Below, piece after piece: positions 22,699 to 32,265 of a DNA stretch of 64,000 bases (the first letter of the stretch is position 1; every line of letters begins with the position of its first letter). The stretch is from NCBI GenBank assembly GCA_963575645.1, contig OY754469.1, positions 37,716,753-37,780,752 on the forward strand, written 5' to 3'. The notes below the pieces were generated by a model. The model was not told where the DNA came from, did no database searches, and saw only the letters and a program-made list of their open reading frames with translations. The translations under genes were made by a program, and so were the position numbers. The stretch comes from Xanthostigma xanthostigma (Eukaryota; Arthropoda; Insecta; Raphidioptera; Raphidiidae).

Positions 22699-23187
22699 TA
22701 ATAGATATATAAAAATCAATTGCCGTGCGTTAGTCTCACAAAAACTCGAAAATGGCTCGACCGATTTGAATATATTTTTGTGTTTTGTTCGTCTCAATAC
22801 TGGGGTGGTTTAAGGAAACAAAATTAGGAAAAAGCCAACGGAACAGCCGAAAAAACGAAAAAATCAGATTTTTTTATATATGTTCCTGATAGTCTGAATA
22901 CGATTTTCGGGGGAAAAAAAACTGTAAAAGTTGCTCGGAATGTGGTTGTCGTTGCCGAGCGAGACTGTAATACGGTGAAGCCGAAGGCTATGTGTATATA
23001 GTCTCAATCACGTGCGAACCCGCGAGTAATTGGCTATTATTAATAAATATAAGACAACGCCCTGTAAATTCGGCTATTATTCTATATAATAATCTATCTT
23101 TAAATCTTTGATTAACGTCTGATTAGAACTATTCAATAGATAAATAAAATTATCGACCAATTTTCAGACAAATATATTAATAATTAA

Positions 23188-23225
23188 TACATTAACGTTT
23201 CGGTCCGGATTTGGACCTTCTTCAG
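23188..23225 (-). ncRNA. Hammerhead-like core, copy C left arm
   Basis: The minus strand reads CTGAAGAAGGTCC-AAATCC-GGACC-GAAAC then GTTAATGTA. Helix II pairs perfectly (GGTCC/GGACC). Confidence 0.38.
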
Positions 23226-23282
23226 AACTGATCTAAAAAATATTAAAATTGATTAATTAGTTTTTATATTTTTCGATCAGTT

Positions 23283-23320
23283 CTGAAGAAGACACAAATC
23301 CGGACCGAAACGTTAATGTA
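23283..23320 (+). ncRNA. Hammerhead-like core, copy C right arm
   Basis: CTGAAGAAGACACAAATCCGG then ACCGAAACGTTAATGTA. Helix II has decayed on the 5' side (GACAC instead of GGTCC), unlike the left arm. Confidence 0.33.
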
Positions 23321-23440
23321 TTAATTATTATTTTTTGTTAATATATTTGTTTGAAAAATTGGTTGATAATTTTATTTATTGAATAATCTATCTTTTATAA
23401 CCAATCTACAAATCTGGGCGCAGCCGGACGGGGCCACTAG

Positions 23441-24137
23441 TACCTATTAATGTAAAAAATCATATTGTGAAAGTTATATTAAATAAGACATTTTTTGAAA
23501 AAAGTATTTTTCGTACTCCTTTTTTAAAAAATAAGGTAACCTTGAAATAATATCTTTTATCAGTACTTTAACATCATATGTAATTAATAATCAACCTAGT
23601 ACTCAGAACCACTACAAATGTGTGACTTTGACTTGCACGGTCAATCAGTTGTGTTTTAACCTTGAACAAAAGACGCCAGATTTGAAAACTGAATATTCGC
23701 AAATCGCATTCGCATTCATGATTATCGGCGACAGATTCGCGAATGTCTCAAAAATTAGCATTCGTTACATCACTAATGATTACGTCGCTATAATGGAGAA
23801 TGATAAATTAATTTGACATTGAATGTAATAAAAATACCAAAATAAAATTTAATGTAAGTTATATAAGCGAAAAGTACCTACACGAAAATGAGGAAGAAAG
23901 CCGTTACGTAGGTCACATTTAGTGGTGATGTGATGACTTATAGTTCAGCCCACTTTCAAAAGACGGCTTAATAAAATGTACGTGCATTACAATGAACGAA
24001 CTAATTTCTTTAACAATATAGTTTTAAATATAACATAATGAAAGCGCTTCAAATGCGATGAGTAATATAAAAAAATGCGTGTGTTGCGACACTCGAAGGA
24101 TGTGTACCTAACTTCTTATGGAATACTCAATAAAATC
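23441..24137. other. Unassigned intergenic DNA
   Basis: No gene, RNA or repeat boundary was recognised. The 64-codon frame at 23622-23816 has no known domain. Confidence 0.35.
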
Positions 24138-24476
24138 TTAAAGCCGCTGCACACGAGCCTGGAAACACTGCTGGCCGGCAGGCTGGCTACGAGGTATGAA
24201 ATGACGTCACTTCGGGCTTGCCTGCCAGCTCACAAGATGGATTTTAAAATTAGAACAGGGGCTATTTTTCTCGCTTGGTCCCCTGCTTGTTCTGAGCAAG
24301 AAACAATCAGGAAACTGTATCTTGTCACGTGGGTACTTGAACAAACGCCCACAAACCAACATGGCGTCATTCTGCTCTGCAGACAAGACGTTTTGCTCTG
24401 TGTTTATTTGAACTGTCACTGTGCGCGCACCAGATCAATCTCCAAAACAAACTTGAAAAGACGTTTCGTGTGAGGC
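24138..24476. mobile_element. TIR element with GCCGCTGCACACGAG end (Harbinger-like candidate)
   Basis: TTA followed by AAGCCGCTGCACACGAGCC starts it, and TTTCGTGTGAGGCTAGCAC closes it loosely. The interior (GACAAGATACTG-type and CAAACCAACATGGCGTC blocks) matches 49021-49369 in reverse. The TTA flank suggests PIF/Harbinger, but a 3-bp match is weak evidence. The 132-codon frame over it is a shadow of the repeat. Confidence 0.55.
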
Positions 24477-24765
24477 TAGCACATAAAATCAATCAAGACC
24501 AGTGGGAGTATATACCCAAGTAATTCAAGAATTACAAGGCGCGAAATTTTACGTCATATACCCCGGTGTTTTGCTTGAAAATCGGTGTATATATTTAACG
24601 ACACTTGGAGAATAATATAGTATAACTTAATTTACTTATTCTAAGTAAAAATAACAGTTGAAAATAATGAAACACAGTAAGGAAAATATAATTTTAATAA
24701 ATTCATGGTTCTCTATGTAATATGTTATTGTGTCATGCAAAAATTAAACATAACTAACATCTTCA
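24477..24765. other. Unassigned AT-rich DNA
   Basis: Nothing that I can support. Confidence 0.3.
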
Positions 24766-25500
24766 GAACAAAAGAATAACAGATTTGTTTTCAAAATATT
24801 TCTGAAATTATGAGTTTAGAAAAAAAAATTCATAACTTTCTTGTAAAAACAGATAGAAAAATAAACCGTTATGAAAAGTACCCAATTATTATATAAAAAC
24901 AACTTTATAACATATATGTGCCGACTTTAGCTCAAAGAATTTTTTACAAAACTTTCTTTAAAATAGAATAATAAAACATTATAAAAAGTACACCATTATT
25001 ATATAAAAAACAACGATGGCATGTATCTCTTTTGCGCATGCGCCGATTTTTCCCAAAAATTATACAAAACTCTTGTAAAAATAGATCGAATAATAAACTG
25101 TTATGAGAAGTATACCATTGTTATATACAAACAACTTTATAACTTATACCTCTTCTGCGCATGCGCCGACTTTCCCTCAAAAACATTTTACAAAACTTTC
25201 TTGTAAAGTAGAATAATAAAACATTATAAAAAGTACACCATTATTATATAAAAAACAACTATGGCTTGTATCTCTTTTGCGCATGCGCCGATTTTTCCCA
25301 AAAATTATACAAAACTCTTGTAAAAATAAATCGAATAATAAACTGTTATGAAAAGTATACCGTTGTTATATACAAACAACTTTATAACTTATACCTCTTC
25401 TGCGCATGCGCCGACTTTCCCTCAAAAAACATTTTAGAAAACTTTCTTGTAAAGTAGAATAATAAAACATTATAAAAAGTACACCATTATTATATAAAAA
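24766..25500 (+). repeat. Tandemly duplicated piece of the dispersed element with GCGCATGCGC sites
   Basis: Four copies of GCGCATGCGC lie at 25034, 25157, 25279 and 25402, spaced 122-123 bp. Alternate units are more alike, giving a higher-order repeat of about 245 bp (25021-25265 and 25266-25510). Each unit has ACAAAACT(TTC)TTGTAAA and ACCATTATTATATAAAA. The palindrome fits the NRF1 binding consensus. The unit derives from the element seen at 33013-33692. Confidence 0.8.
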
Positions 25501-25502
25501 AA

Positions 25503-25700
25503 TTGGTTGTCTGTAAAGTCGGTTTACGGACGATAGTTTTACGTGATAACGTATTCCGCTCGAATATCATATTTAATAATACATTACTGCGCTCTCGCTT
25601 ACACGCACAGGGTCAGGCGGAACGTTATGGAACGTTACACTTTTTCGTGCGTGCAGCTGGTGTTTCATCAATTTATAAGACGTATCACGTCAAAAACTTA
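25503..25700 (+). repeat. Dispersed repeat 'TTGGTTGTCTGTAAAGTCGG'
   Basis: It begins TTGGTTGTCTGTAAAGTCGG, followed by ACGATAGTTTTACGTGATAACG, and ends near TTATAAGACGTATCACG. Parts recur inverted at 18355-18435 and 17018-17110. The class is unknown. It directly precedes the 120-bp array. Confidence 0.65.
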
Positions 25701-25701
25701 G

Positions 25702-27427
25702 TCACCATCTTTAGAAGTCCGCCATATTGGATTTAGAGTGACGTCACTTTATTTTTCGAGTTATTCTCAGCAAGCCCTTTCATTTGATACCCATATTGTA
25801 AGAAAGCATAGTAAAATTAGTCCGCCATCTTTAGAACTCCGCCATATTGGATTTAGAGTGACGTCACTTTATGTTTCGAGTTATTTTCAGCAAGCCCTTT
25901 CATTTGATACCCATATTGTAGGAAAGCATAATAAAATTAGTCCGCCATCTTTAGAAGTCCGCCATATTGGATTTAGAGTAATGTCACTTTATTTTTCGAG
26001 TTATTCTCAGCAAGCCCTTTCATTTGATACCCATATTGTAGGAAAGCATAATAAAATTAGTCCGCCATCTTTAGAAGTCCGCCATATTGGATTTAGAGTA
26101 ATGTCACTTTATTTTTCGAGTTACTCTCAGTAAGCCCTTTCATTTGATACCCATATTGTAGGAAAGCATAATAAAATTAGTCCGCCATCTTTAGAAGTCC
26201 GCCATATTGGATTTAGAGTAATGTCACTTTATTTTTCGAGTTATTCTCAGCAAGCCCTTTCATTTGATACCCATATTGTTAGAAAGCATAATAAAATTAG
26301 TCCGCCATCTTTAGAAGTCCGCCATATTGGATTTAGAGTAATGTCACTTTATTTTTCGAGTTATTCTCAGCAAGCCCTTTCATTTGATACCCATATTGTA
26401 GGAAAACATAATAAAATTAGTCCGCCATCTTTAGAAGTCCGCCATATTGGATGTAGAGTGACGTCACTTTATTTTTCGAGTTATTCTCAGCAAGCCCTTT
26501 CATTTGATACCCATATTGTAGGAAAGCATAATAAAATTAGTCCGCCATCTTTAGAATTCCGCCATATTGGATTTAGCGTAATATCACTTTATTTTTCGAG
26601 TTATTCTCAGCAAGCCCTTTCATTTGATACCCATATTGTAGGAAAACATAATAAAATTAGTCCGCCATCTTTAGAAGTCCGCCATATTGGATTTAGAGTG
26701 ACGTCACTTTATTTTTCGAGTTATTCTCAGCAAGCCCTTTCATTTGATACCCATATTGTAGGAAAACATAATAAAATTAGTCCGCCATCTTTAGAAGTCC
26801 GCCATATTGGATGTAGAGTGACGTCACTTTATTTTTCGAGTTATTCTCAGCAAGCCCTTTCATTTGATACCCATATTGTAGGAAAGCATAATAAAATTAG
26901 TCCGCCATCTTTAGAAGTCCGCCATATTGGATTTAGAGTGACGTCACTTTATTTTTCGAGTTATTCTCAGCAAGCCCTTTCATTTGATACCCATATTGTA
27001 GGAAAGCATAATAAAATTAGTCCGCCATCTTTAGAAGTCCGCCATATTGGATTTAGAGTGACGTCACTTTATTTTTCGAGTTATTCTCAGCAAGCCCTTT
27101 CATTTGATACCCATATTGTTGGAAAGCATAATAAAATTAGTCCGCCATCTTTAGAAGTCCGCCATATTGGATTTAGAGTAATGTCACTTTATTTTTCGAG
27201 TTATTCTCAGCAAGCCCTTTCATTTGATACCCATATTGTAGGAAAACATAATAAAATTAGTCCGCCATCTTTAGAAGTCCGCCATATTGGATGTAGAGTG
27301 ACGTCACTTTATTTTTCGAGTTATTCTCAGCAAGCCCTTTCATTTGATACCCATATTGTAGGAAAACATAATAAAATTAGTCCGCCATCTTTAGAAGTCC
27401 GCCATATTGGATTTATAGTGACGTCAC
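25702..27427 (+). repeat. 120-bp tandem repeat array, 14 full units
   Basis: Fourteen units start at 25741 and every 120 bp to 27301, with a 38-bp partial unit before and a few bases after. Each unit holds CCGCCATCTT and CCGCCATATT (YY1-like cores). At the junction most units read GTGACGTCAC, a full CRE palindrome: nine of fifteen junctions have TGACGTCA and six have the TAATGTCA or TAATATCA variant. Units differ by only a few substitutions. Because 120 is divisible by three, one frame stays open for hundreds of codons (25738-26133, 26221-27474) with a 40-residue repeat. I do not consider it a gene. Confidence 0.95.
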
Positions 27428-27660
27428 CGATTTTCCCCAAAAAATTTACAAAAACTTCTAGTAAAAATAGATAAAATAATAAGTCTTTTTAAAAACTATA
27501 TTATTATTATATAAAACAACATTATAAGAGATATATTCTTTTACGCATGCGCCGATGTTCCCCAAAAACAATAGGCCACTTCATATTTGCATATCAAACA
27601 TCCTCCCAAAATTTGGTTTCAATCCGCTCTTCCTTGATGTCGGAATGATAAGAAATGTCA
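27428..27660 (+). mobile_element. Dispersed ACCATTCCAAC-family fragment after the array
   Basis: CGATTTTCCCCAAAAAATTTAC, then ACGCATGCGCCGATG and CCTCCCAAAATTTGGTTTC match 33190-33520. The array ends exactly where this element's CGATTTTCCCC begins, so the array sits within the element. Confidence 0.7.
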
Positions 27661-28398
27661 AAAGTGACGTTTGCATCAGCTGTCAAAGTATTAAATTCTA
27701 ATAATTAGTTATTCAAATTGTTAACTTAGAAGGCGTTGCTTTTCATAAATATTTCAAATGGCATCCGTTTTTGAACAAATGCTATCTCCTTTGTTTTATT
27801 ATTGTCATAAATAAAATTATCGACCAATTTTATTTTAAGACAGAACATACGCAATAATTAAATTACCATGTTATACCGTGCAACAGAGAGAGATAACCGA
27901 AAGATGTTTGCTATCGGTTATATCAGATTGAATTTATTTCTATATAAATGTGTATAAGAAAAGTGATTGGGCGAATTCTGTTGTACGAAATTTATGTAAA
28001 ATTTTCTCCTCTTTCGTTTAAGACAGGTTTCGAACCGATCTGATTTAAATTGAGCGAGTTATAAGCGAAAAACTTCGTTTTTTCTAAATTGCTCCCCTCT
28101 GGAGCAAAAATTCAAAAATCGGGCGACGTTAGGATTTAAGTTACCCGGAGACAAATCGAACAAAAAAAAGTTTTTTAAAATCGGTTAAGTCGTTTGGGCT
28201 GTACGCTGGATACAAAAAGCGTGACTCACAGATTCACAGATTCACAGACAAAGCGAGTACATATAGGCGCTTTAGCTTACGCTATTCGCGCCTAAAAACC
28301 AGCGCTGGAAAACTAGTAGTCAAATCTAGCAAGGAATCTAGCGGCAACTCCAGCCTCGTGTGCAGAGGCCTTTACTTATAAGACTGTGTAATAAGTAG
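27661..28398. other. Intergenic DNA with small repeat fragments
   Basis: 27809-27850 carries the foldback-family motif AAATTATCGACCAATTTTA. 28200-28300 contains three CACAGATT(CA) repeats and an inversion TAGGCGC...GCGCCTA. 28310-28378 is the end of a TIR family (AATCTAGCAAGGAATCTAGCGG ... CCTCGTGTGCAGAGGCCTTT) shared with 31165-31230. Confidence 0.45.
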
Positions 28399-28406
28399 TC
28401 CACACT

Positions 28407-28555
28407 CAGTGGCGTAACAATAGGGTATCAGGGCGACCAAAATGCCACGGGCCCCTTACTGGAGAGGACGGTGAACACAGGAGGATCCTAATATTTATTA
28501 CTATAACATTTTGTAAAATTTGCCATGGGCCTCAATCGGGATAGTTACGCCTCTG
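28407..28555. mobile_element. Small hAT-type element (149 bp)
   Basis: The inverted ends are CAGTGGCGTAAC and GTTACGCCTCTG. The 8-bp flanks are TCCACACT (28399-28406) and TCTACACT (28556-28563), with one mismatch. Very short, no coding. Confidence 0.85.
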
Positions 28556-28563
28556 TCTACACT

Positions 28564-29148
28564 ACACACTATAGAAGTGAAAGAGAAATATCCACATTTT
28601 AGATGTTATAATTTAAAAAATAGTAGATGACTTGTTTTTCGTTGCCATGGTTACACCGTTAGCTCTAACGGAAAACGTTACACAGCTTGAACTAAAAACC
28701 GATTGAGAATCAGTTAGATTACTGTTTTCTATAGAATATTCAAATTTGAACAAATTTCGAAAAAAAGTGTTTCGCTGGTGAACTACCTTAAATAGAGATA
28801 TTGAATTTTCGAAAAAAAAATTAACTGTATGTTTGCTTGCCTTAAATTCAAAATATAGCTTTGCTCACATTTTTGCTGCCCGCAAAAAATCACATTCTAA
28901 ACAACACCGGTGAAAGCAAATCAACGTTGTCAAACATTGAATGATGTAATTGATTAATCATAGATTAATAGAAATGACAAATTAAAGTCAGTTTGTAACA
29001 CCACGTCTTAAAAAGCTACGCCGCCACTGGTGAACTCTGGTGGTCATGCAGAGAAACAGAGGCAAGATGGCAGCGGAGCGTATGAACTAGGAAGTAATGT
29101 TCATGTTAAAAAACTTAAATTAATAAATGTATTGAATAAAATAATAAT
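28564..29148. other. Intergenic DNA, hAT-like single end
   Basis: CTACGCCGCCACTG near 29010 has the form of a hAT-type terminus (CAGTGGCGGCGTAG reversed), but its partner was not found. No gene is seen. Confidence 0.35.
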
Positions 29149-29287
29149 CATGTTACAAACTTACGTTAATAAATATGTTGAATTAAATAATAATAATTGT
29201 TACAAACTGGTGCCCCACGCTGGGCGTCAAATTTGTAACTTTGTATTATTTAATTCAACATATTTATTAACGTTAGATTGTAACATG
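29149..29287. repeat. Palindrome centred on a tRNA-Lys primer-binding-site-like motif
   Basis: The arms CATGTTACAAACTTACGTT... and ...AACGTTAGATTGTAACATG pair over most of their length, including AATATGTTGAATTAAATAAT. At the centre the minus strand reads TGACGCCCAGCGTGGGGC (29212-29229), two mismatches from the complement of the tRNA-Lys 3' end. This fits LTR-retrotransposon ends meeting near a primer site. Confidence 0.6.
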
Positions 29288-29349
29288 AATATTATTTATT
29301 TACCCGGTGCGAAAGTCCGTTTTATTAAAGCCACAATAACTGTTAGTTC

Positions 29350-29770
29350 GATTGCATTGCGAGTTCCAGCGCTTAAAGTGTGACGATTATTCAAAGATTA
29401 AGAGCAGTCCGGGGATAAAGGTCTGGTTGGAGAAGAGAGCCGCACGCAAATCACCGGTCCCAGTTGGCCTTGGAGGAAAAGAGAAGCGGCCGTCCGCTGA
29501 AGATTTCCCACGCCGCCAGTTCCTCATCTACCCCCAAGTGTATCAACCCGGCCTACATAGTAACACTGCCTCCGGGTGGCCTCCAAACTATATATGTATA
29601 TATACGCCACGACGCCCCCTCTTTCAGTTTCAGAGGCGGCCGCTCTCAGGTGATTCGACTGAACTCGCTCGCTATTTAGCACAAGTTTCTCGCATTCAAA
29701 GTGTGCCGGGCTGCGTATTTTCGTTTGCGTACCAGTACTGCCTCCAAACAACTACAATTTTGTGATGCGA
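29350..29770 (+). mobile_element. GC-rich LTR-like promoter segment
   Basis: The segment is clearly GC-richer than its surroundings. TATATATGTATATATA (about 29589-29604) stands about 30 bp before TTTCAGTTTCAG (29623-29632), a TATA/initiator layout. The nearby primer-site-like palindrome supports an LTR origin. No terminal TG/CA pair could be fixed. The overlapping 137- and 75-97-codon frames show no known domain. Confidence 0.4.
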
Positions 29771-29794
29771 CATTAACTTACAGTAGGATCCGAC

Positions 29795-30364
29795 TAGTGA
29801 AGTGTCGCTCCTGAGCGAGTCGTTCATAATGAACGACTCCTTTCTCGGAGCGGAGCGAGTCACTCTTTTTTTTGTGAATGACTCACTCCGAGCGCCATTG
29901 CTCAGTGCTGAACTATTCTGAACTGCCGCATTCGCACATTTACAGAGCGCACACAGCACATGCCACAAAGGCACTAGTGAATTTTGCACTTACGGAGTTA
30001 TCTTTGCTGAGTCATTTAATGTTGAATGACACACTGTAACTTAGTGTAATAGTACTAATCTTACAGTGACTTAAACCATTCACATTGACGTCGTTGACAA
30101 AGATATAATATTGTAACAATAAACATTATTATTGTTAAGCTTTTGTTACACTTTATAGTTTAACCGAAATGCCAATAATATAAGATCAGCGAAACATATT
30201 AAAATGAGCTCAGAACTGAGTGTGTGTATTGTGCTGTGCAATGCTATGTCTCGTGCATGCATGATGACAGTTCACACCTCTGCAGTCTGCACTCTTATAT
30301 AGTGCGTACTGTCTAGTGTCTTTCCCTCTGAGCGACTCTTTTTAGTGATTTGGACACATCACTA
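29795..30364. mobile_element. hAT-type element with GAGCGAGTC repeats (570 bp)
   Basis: The ends are TAGTGAAGTGTC and GGACACATCACTA. The 8-bp flanks GATCCGAC (29787-29794) and GGACCGAC (30365-30372) differ at two positions. Subterminal GAGCGA(G)TC and GAATGA(C)TC motifs recur near both ends. No transposase is visible. Confidence 0.75.
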
Positions 30365-31000
30365 GGACCGACGATATTACGTCGTACTAGTCGGACGACG
30401 CCCAAAATGGCCCGAAATATCCACGGGCGAAGCCGAAAGGCGGAAATAATTACTCATTTTGGCGTGCGTTGACACGAAGTTAACGCAATGATTCATCTCA
30501 AGGTGACAAACTCAAAATACTAACTGATTTACTCGTGAATCATATAGCGTGCATTTGGGAAGGAAGTGAGTAGGGGCGGCAAGATAATGCGAAGTATTTG
30601 CCTTTGAAATTATGAATTGTTTTGAGACGCACGTCGTTCTAACCGGACGATTTTTAATAAATAACGTCGCTCAAAGCGGTTGATCGCTTTAACCGGAGTC
30701 GTACTAAACGGATATATACTTTCGCAGTATGCTTTATGAAAACTAAACTTGAGGTTCCATTTACGTCGTTCAAAGCGGTTGGCCGTTATAAACGAAGTCG
30801 TATTATCCGGACGATTTTTATTAAATTACGTCGCGCTCAAAACGGTTGATCGCTTTAACCGGAGTCGTACTAAACGGATATACATTCGCAGTATGTTTTA
30901 TGAAAATAAAACTTGAAGTTGCATTTACGACGCTAAAAGCGGTTGGCCGTTATAAACGAAGTAATACTATCCGGATTCTACTGTATTTAGTATAGAAGGC
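30365..31000. mobile_element. Internally repeated pogo-like MITE
   Basis: About 190-bp units recur: AAAGCGGTTGATCGCTTTAACCGGAGTCG at 30680 and 30845, and AAAGCGGTTGGCCGTTATAAACGAAG at 30773 and 30938. The right end GGATTCTACTGTA mirrors pogo-type ends (TACAGTAGAA). The left end is not fixed. Confidence 0.5.
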
Positions 31001-31736
31001 AGTACAACCTCTAAACAAGCACTGTTTTGTAATGCAACTTTAACTTACAAAAGCGTGTTCGGAAAAGGCAGTACAGCCTCCAAACAAACACGGGTTTGCA
31101 ATCCAACAATAACTTGCAAAAGCGTTTTGAATTAACGTCTGGCAAAATCATTGAAATACGTAGAAAACTAGTAGTCAAATCTAGCAAGGAATCTAGCGGC
31201 AAATCCAGCCTCGTGTGCAGCGGCCTTTAAACAATTACAATTATTTCCTTTATTATACTTTCCCAAATATCTTCTATCAAATTTCAACGGGATTAGTTTA
31301 ATGTACTATATTGCTAATCTCGACGCTCAACAATAGAGCCCCTTTATAAACAACAGTTTCTACAATTTGTTGTTGATGTCTTTAAAAAAAGAGATCAACT
31401 AGTCTCAAGCCTCCCGTTTTTATTTGATTCGTTTTACGAGTCGCCCATGGCTCTAATATAGGACGTTCCTATATACAAGCTTATAATCCCGACCATTTCT
31501 TGACCTGTAACCCTAAAGATCAAGATCTGGACACGTCTTATCTAATAACCTAATTCTTTATCCAACTGAAACTGAAACAGCTAAAGTTTCAGTGACATTT
31601 TTATTGCAATGCCTATTGTCTGTTATTCTTGAAAATAAAATTCTCAGAAGCGTATCAAACAATAGATGTTTAAGGTTATGAATGAATAACTAACAATGTT
31701 CTTTAAATCCAACTTATGTTGGTTGTTACATCAAAT
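31001..31736. other. Intergenic DNA with TIR-family end fragments
   Basis: 31165-31230 is CTAGTAGTCAAATCTAGCAAGG ... CCTCGTGTGCAGCGGCCTTT, shared with 28310-28378 and in reverse with 48921-48990. GGCAGTACA(A/G)CCTC occurs twice near 31000 and 31065. No gene is seen. Confidence 0.45.
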
Positions 31737-31959
31737 CAGCGCTGGGCAGCCTATGACTTCTGAAGAGCGACCAGCACTAATCTCTATTGTTCCAAGGGTC
31801 TCTATTGTTCGTTACGCCAGGTAAATTTACGACCCTAAGTGAGAAGAGTATAGTTTTCAGGTATAATAAATGTACCTCTCTTACTCACTCTTACACTCGC
31901 TTATGGGAGCTATCTGAAGGGCTCCTAGGAAATCAAAAAGCAGAGGTTGCCCAGCGCTA
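31737..31959. mobile_element. hAT-type element, CAGCGCTGGGCA family, copy 1
   Basis: The ends are CAGCGCTGGGCAGCC and GGTTGCCCAGCGCTA. The flanks CATCAAAT (31729-31736) and CATTAAAA (31960-31967) agree at six of eight. The interior CACTAATCTCTATTGTTCCA is shared in inverted orientation with copy 2. Confidence 0.7.
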
Positions 31960-32040
31960 CATTAAAATATTTAATAGGTCAGTTTTATTGATTTGTTTCG
32001 AAATATTTTCTTAAATTGGCTATTCTATTTAATCTTAAAT

Positions 32041-32223
32041 CAGCGCTGGGCAAGCTCGGCTCTTTAAGCTACTAGGAGCTCTCCAGGTAGCTCCCATAAG
32101 CGAGGTAAAAGGTGATTGAACGAGGTAAATAATTTACCTGTGGATAACGAACAATAGAAGACCCTTGGAACAATAGAGATTAGTGCTGGTTGCTCTTCAG
32201 AAGTCATAGGTTGCCCAGCGCTG
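32041..32223. mobile_element. hAT-type element, CAGCGCTGGGCA family, copy 2 (inverted)
   Basis: The ends are CAGCGCTGGGCAAGC and GGTTGCCCAGCGCTG. The flanks TCTTAAAT (32033-32040) and CTTTAAAT (32224-32231) agree at six of eight. It lies 81 bp from copy 1 in the opposite orientation and shares the TGGGAGCT(A)... block. Confidence 0.75.
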
Positions 32224-32265
32224 CTTTAAATTCACTACAATTCGAAATGAAACGGGATCGGACAA

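Larger units (their letters stand above)
23102..23381. mobile_element. Foldback retroelement copy C (Penelope-like candidate)
   Basis: It is flanked by a perfect 14-bp duplication AATAATCTATCTTT (23088-23101 and 23382-23395). Both arms keep the CTGAAGA...GAAAC core: minus strand 23188-23225 and plus strand 23283-23320, symmetric about 23254. The left arm extends further (GATTAACGTCTGATTAGAAC) than the right. Confidence 0.82.
22701..23440 (+). mobile_element. Helitron hosting foldback copy C
   Basis: The head reads ATATATAAAAATCAATTGCC followed by GTTAGTCTCACAAAAACTCG, and the end is GGCGCAGCCGGACGGGGCCACTAG. The foldback at 23102-23381 and its 14-bp duplication lie wholly inside, so the Helitron was there first. 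The block CCGAGCGAGACTGTAATACGG (22955-22980) is shared in reverse with 48290-48350. Confidence 0.65.

Noticed and set aside
24075-24473. 132-codon frame
   Set aside because: It lies inside a repeated TIR element whose relative at 49021-49369 does not keep the frame.
25741-27420. CRISPR array
   Set aside because: The unit has no variable spacers; all 120 bp repeat. The DNA is eukaryotic.
25738-27474. The 131- and 417-codon frames as a repeat-protein gene
   Set aside because: The open frame follows from a 120-bp unit that lacks stops in one frame. There is no promoter, intron signal or non-repeat domain.
28201-28300. CACAGATT repeats as a regulatory array
   Set aside because: Only three short units at the edge of a dispersed repeat, with no further evidence.
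29352-29989. Overlapping 137-, 71-, 75- and 97-codon frames as a gene
   Set aside because: They lie on both strands of a GC-rich LTR-like promoter segment and have no known domain. GC content alone keeps stops rare.
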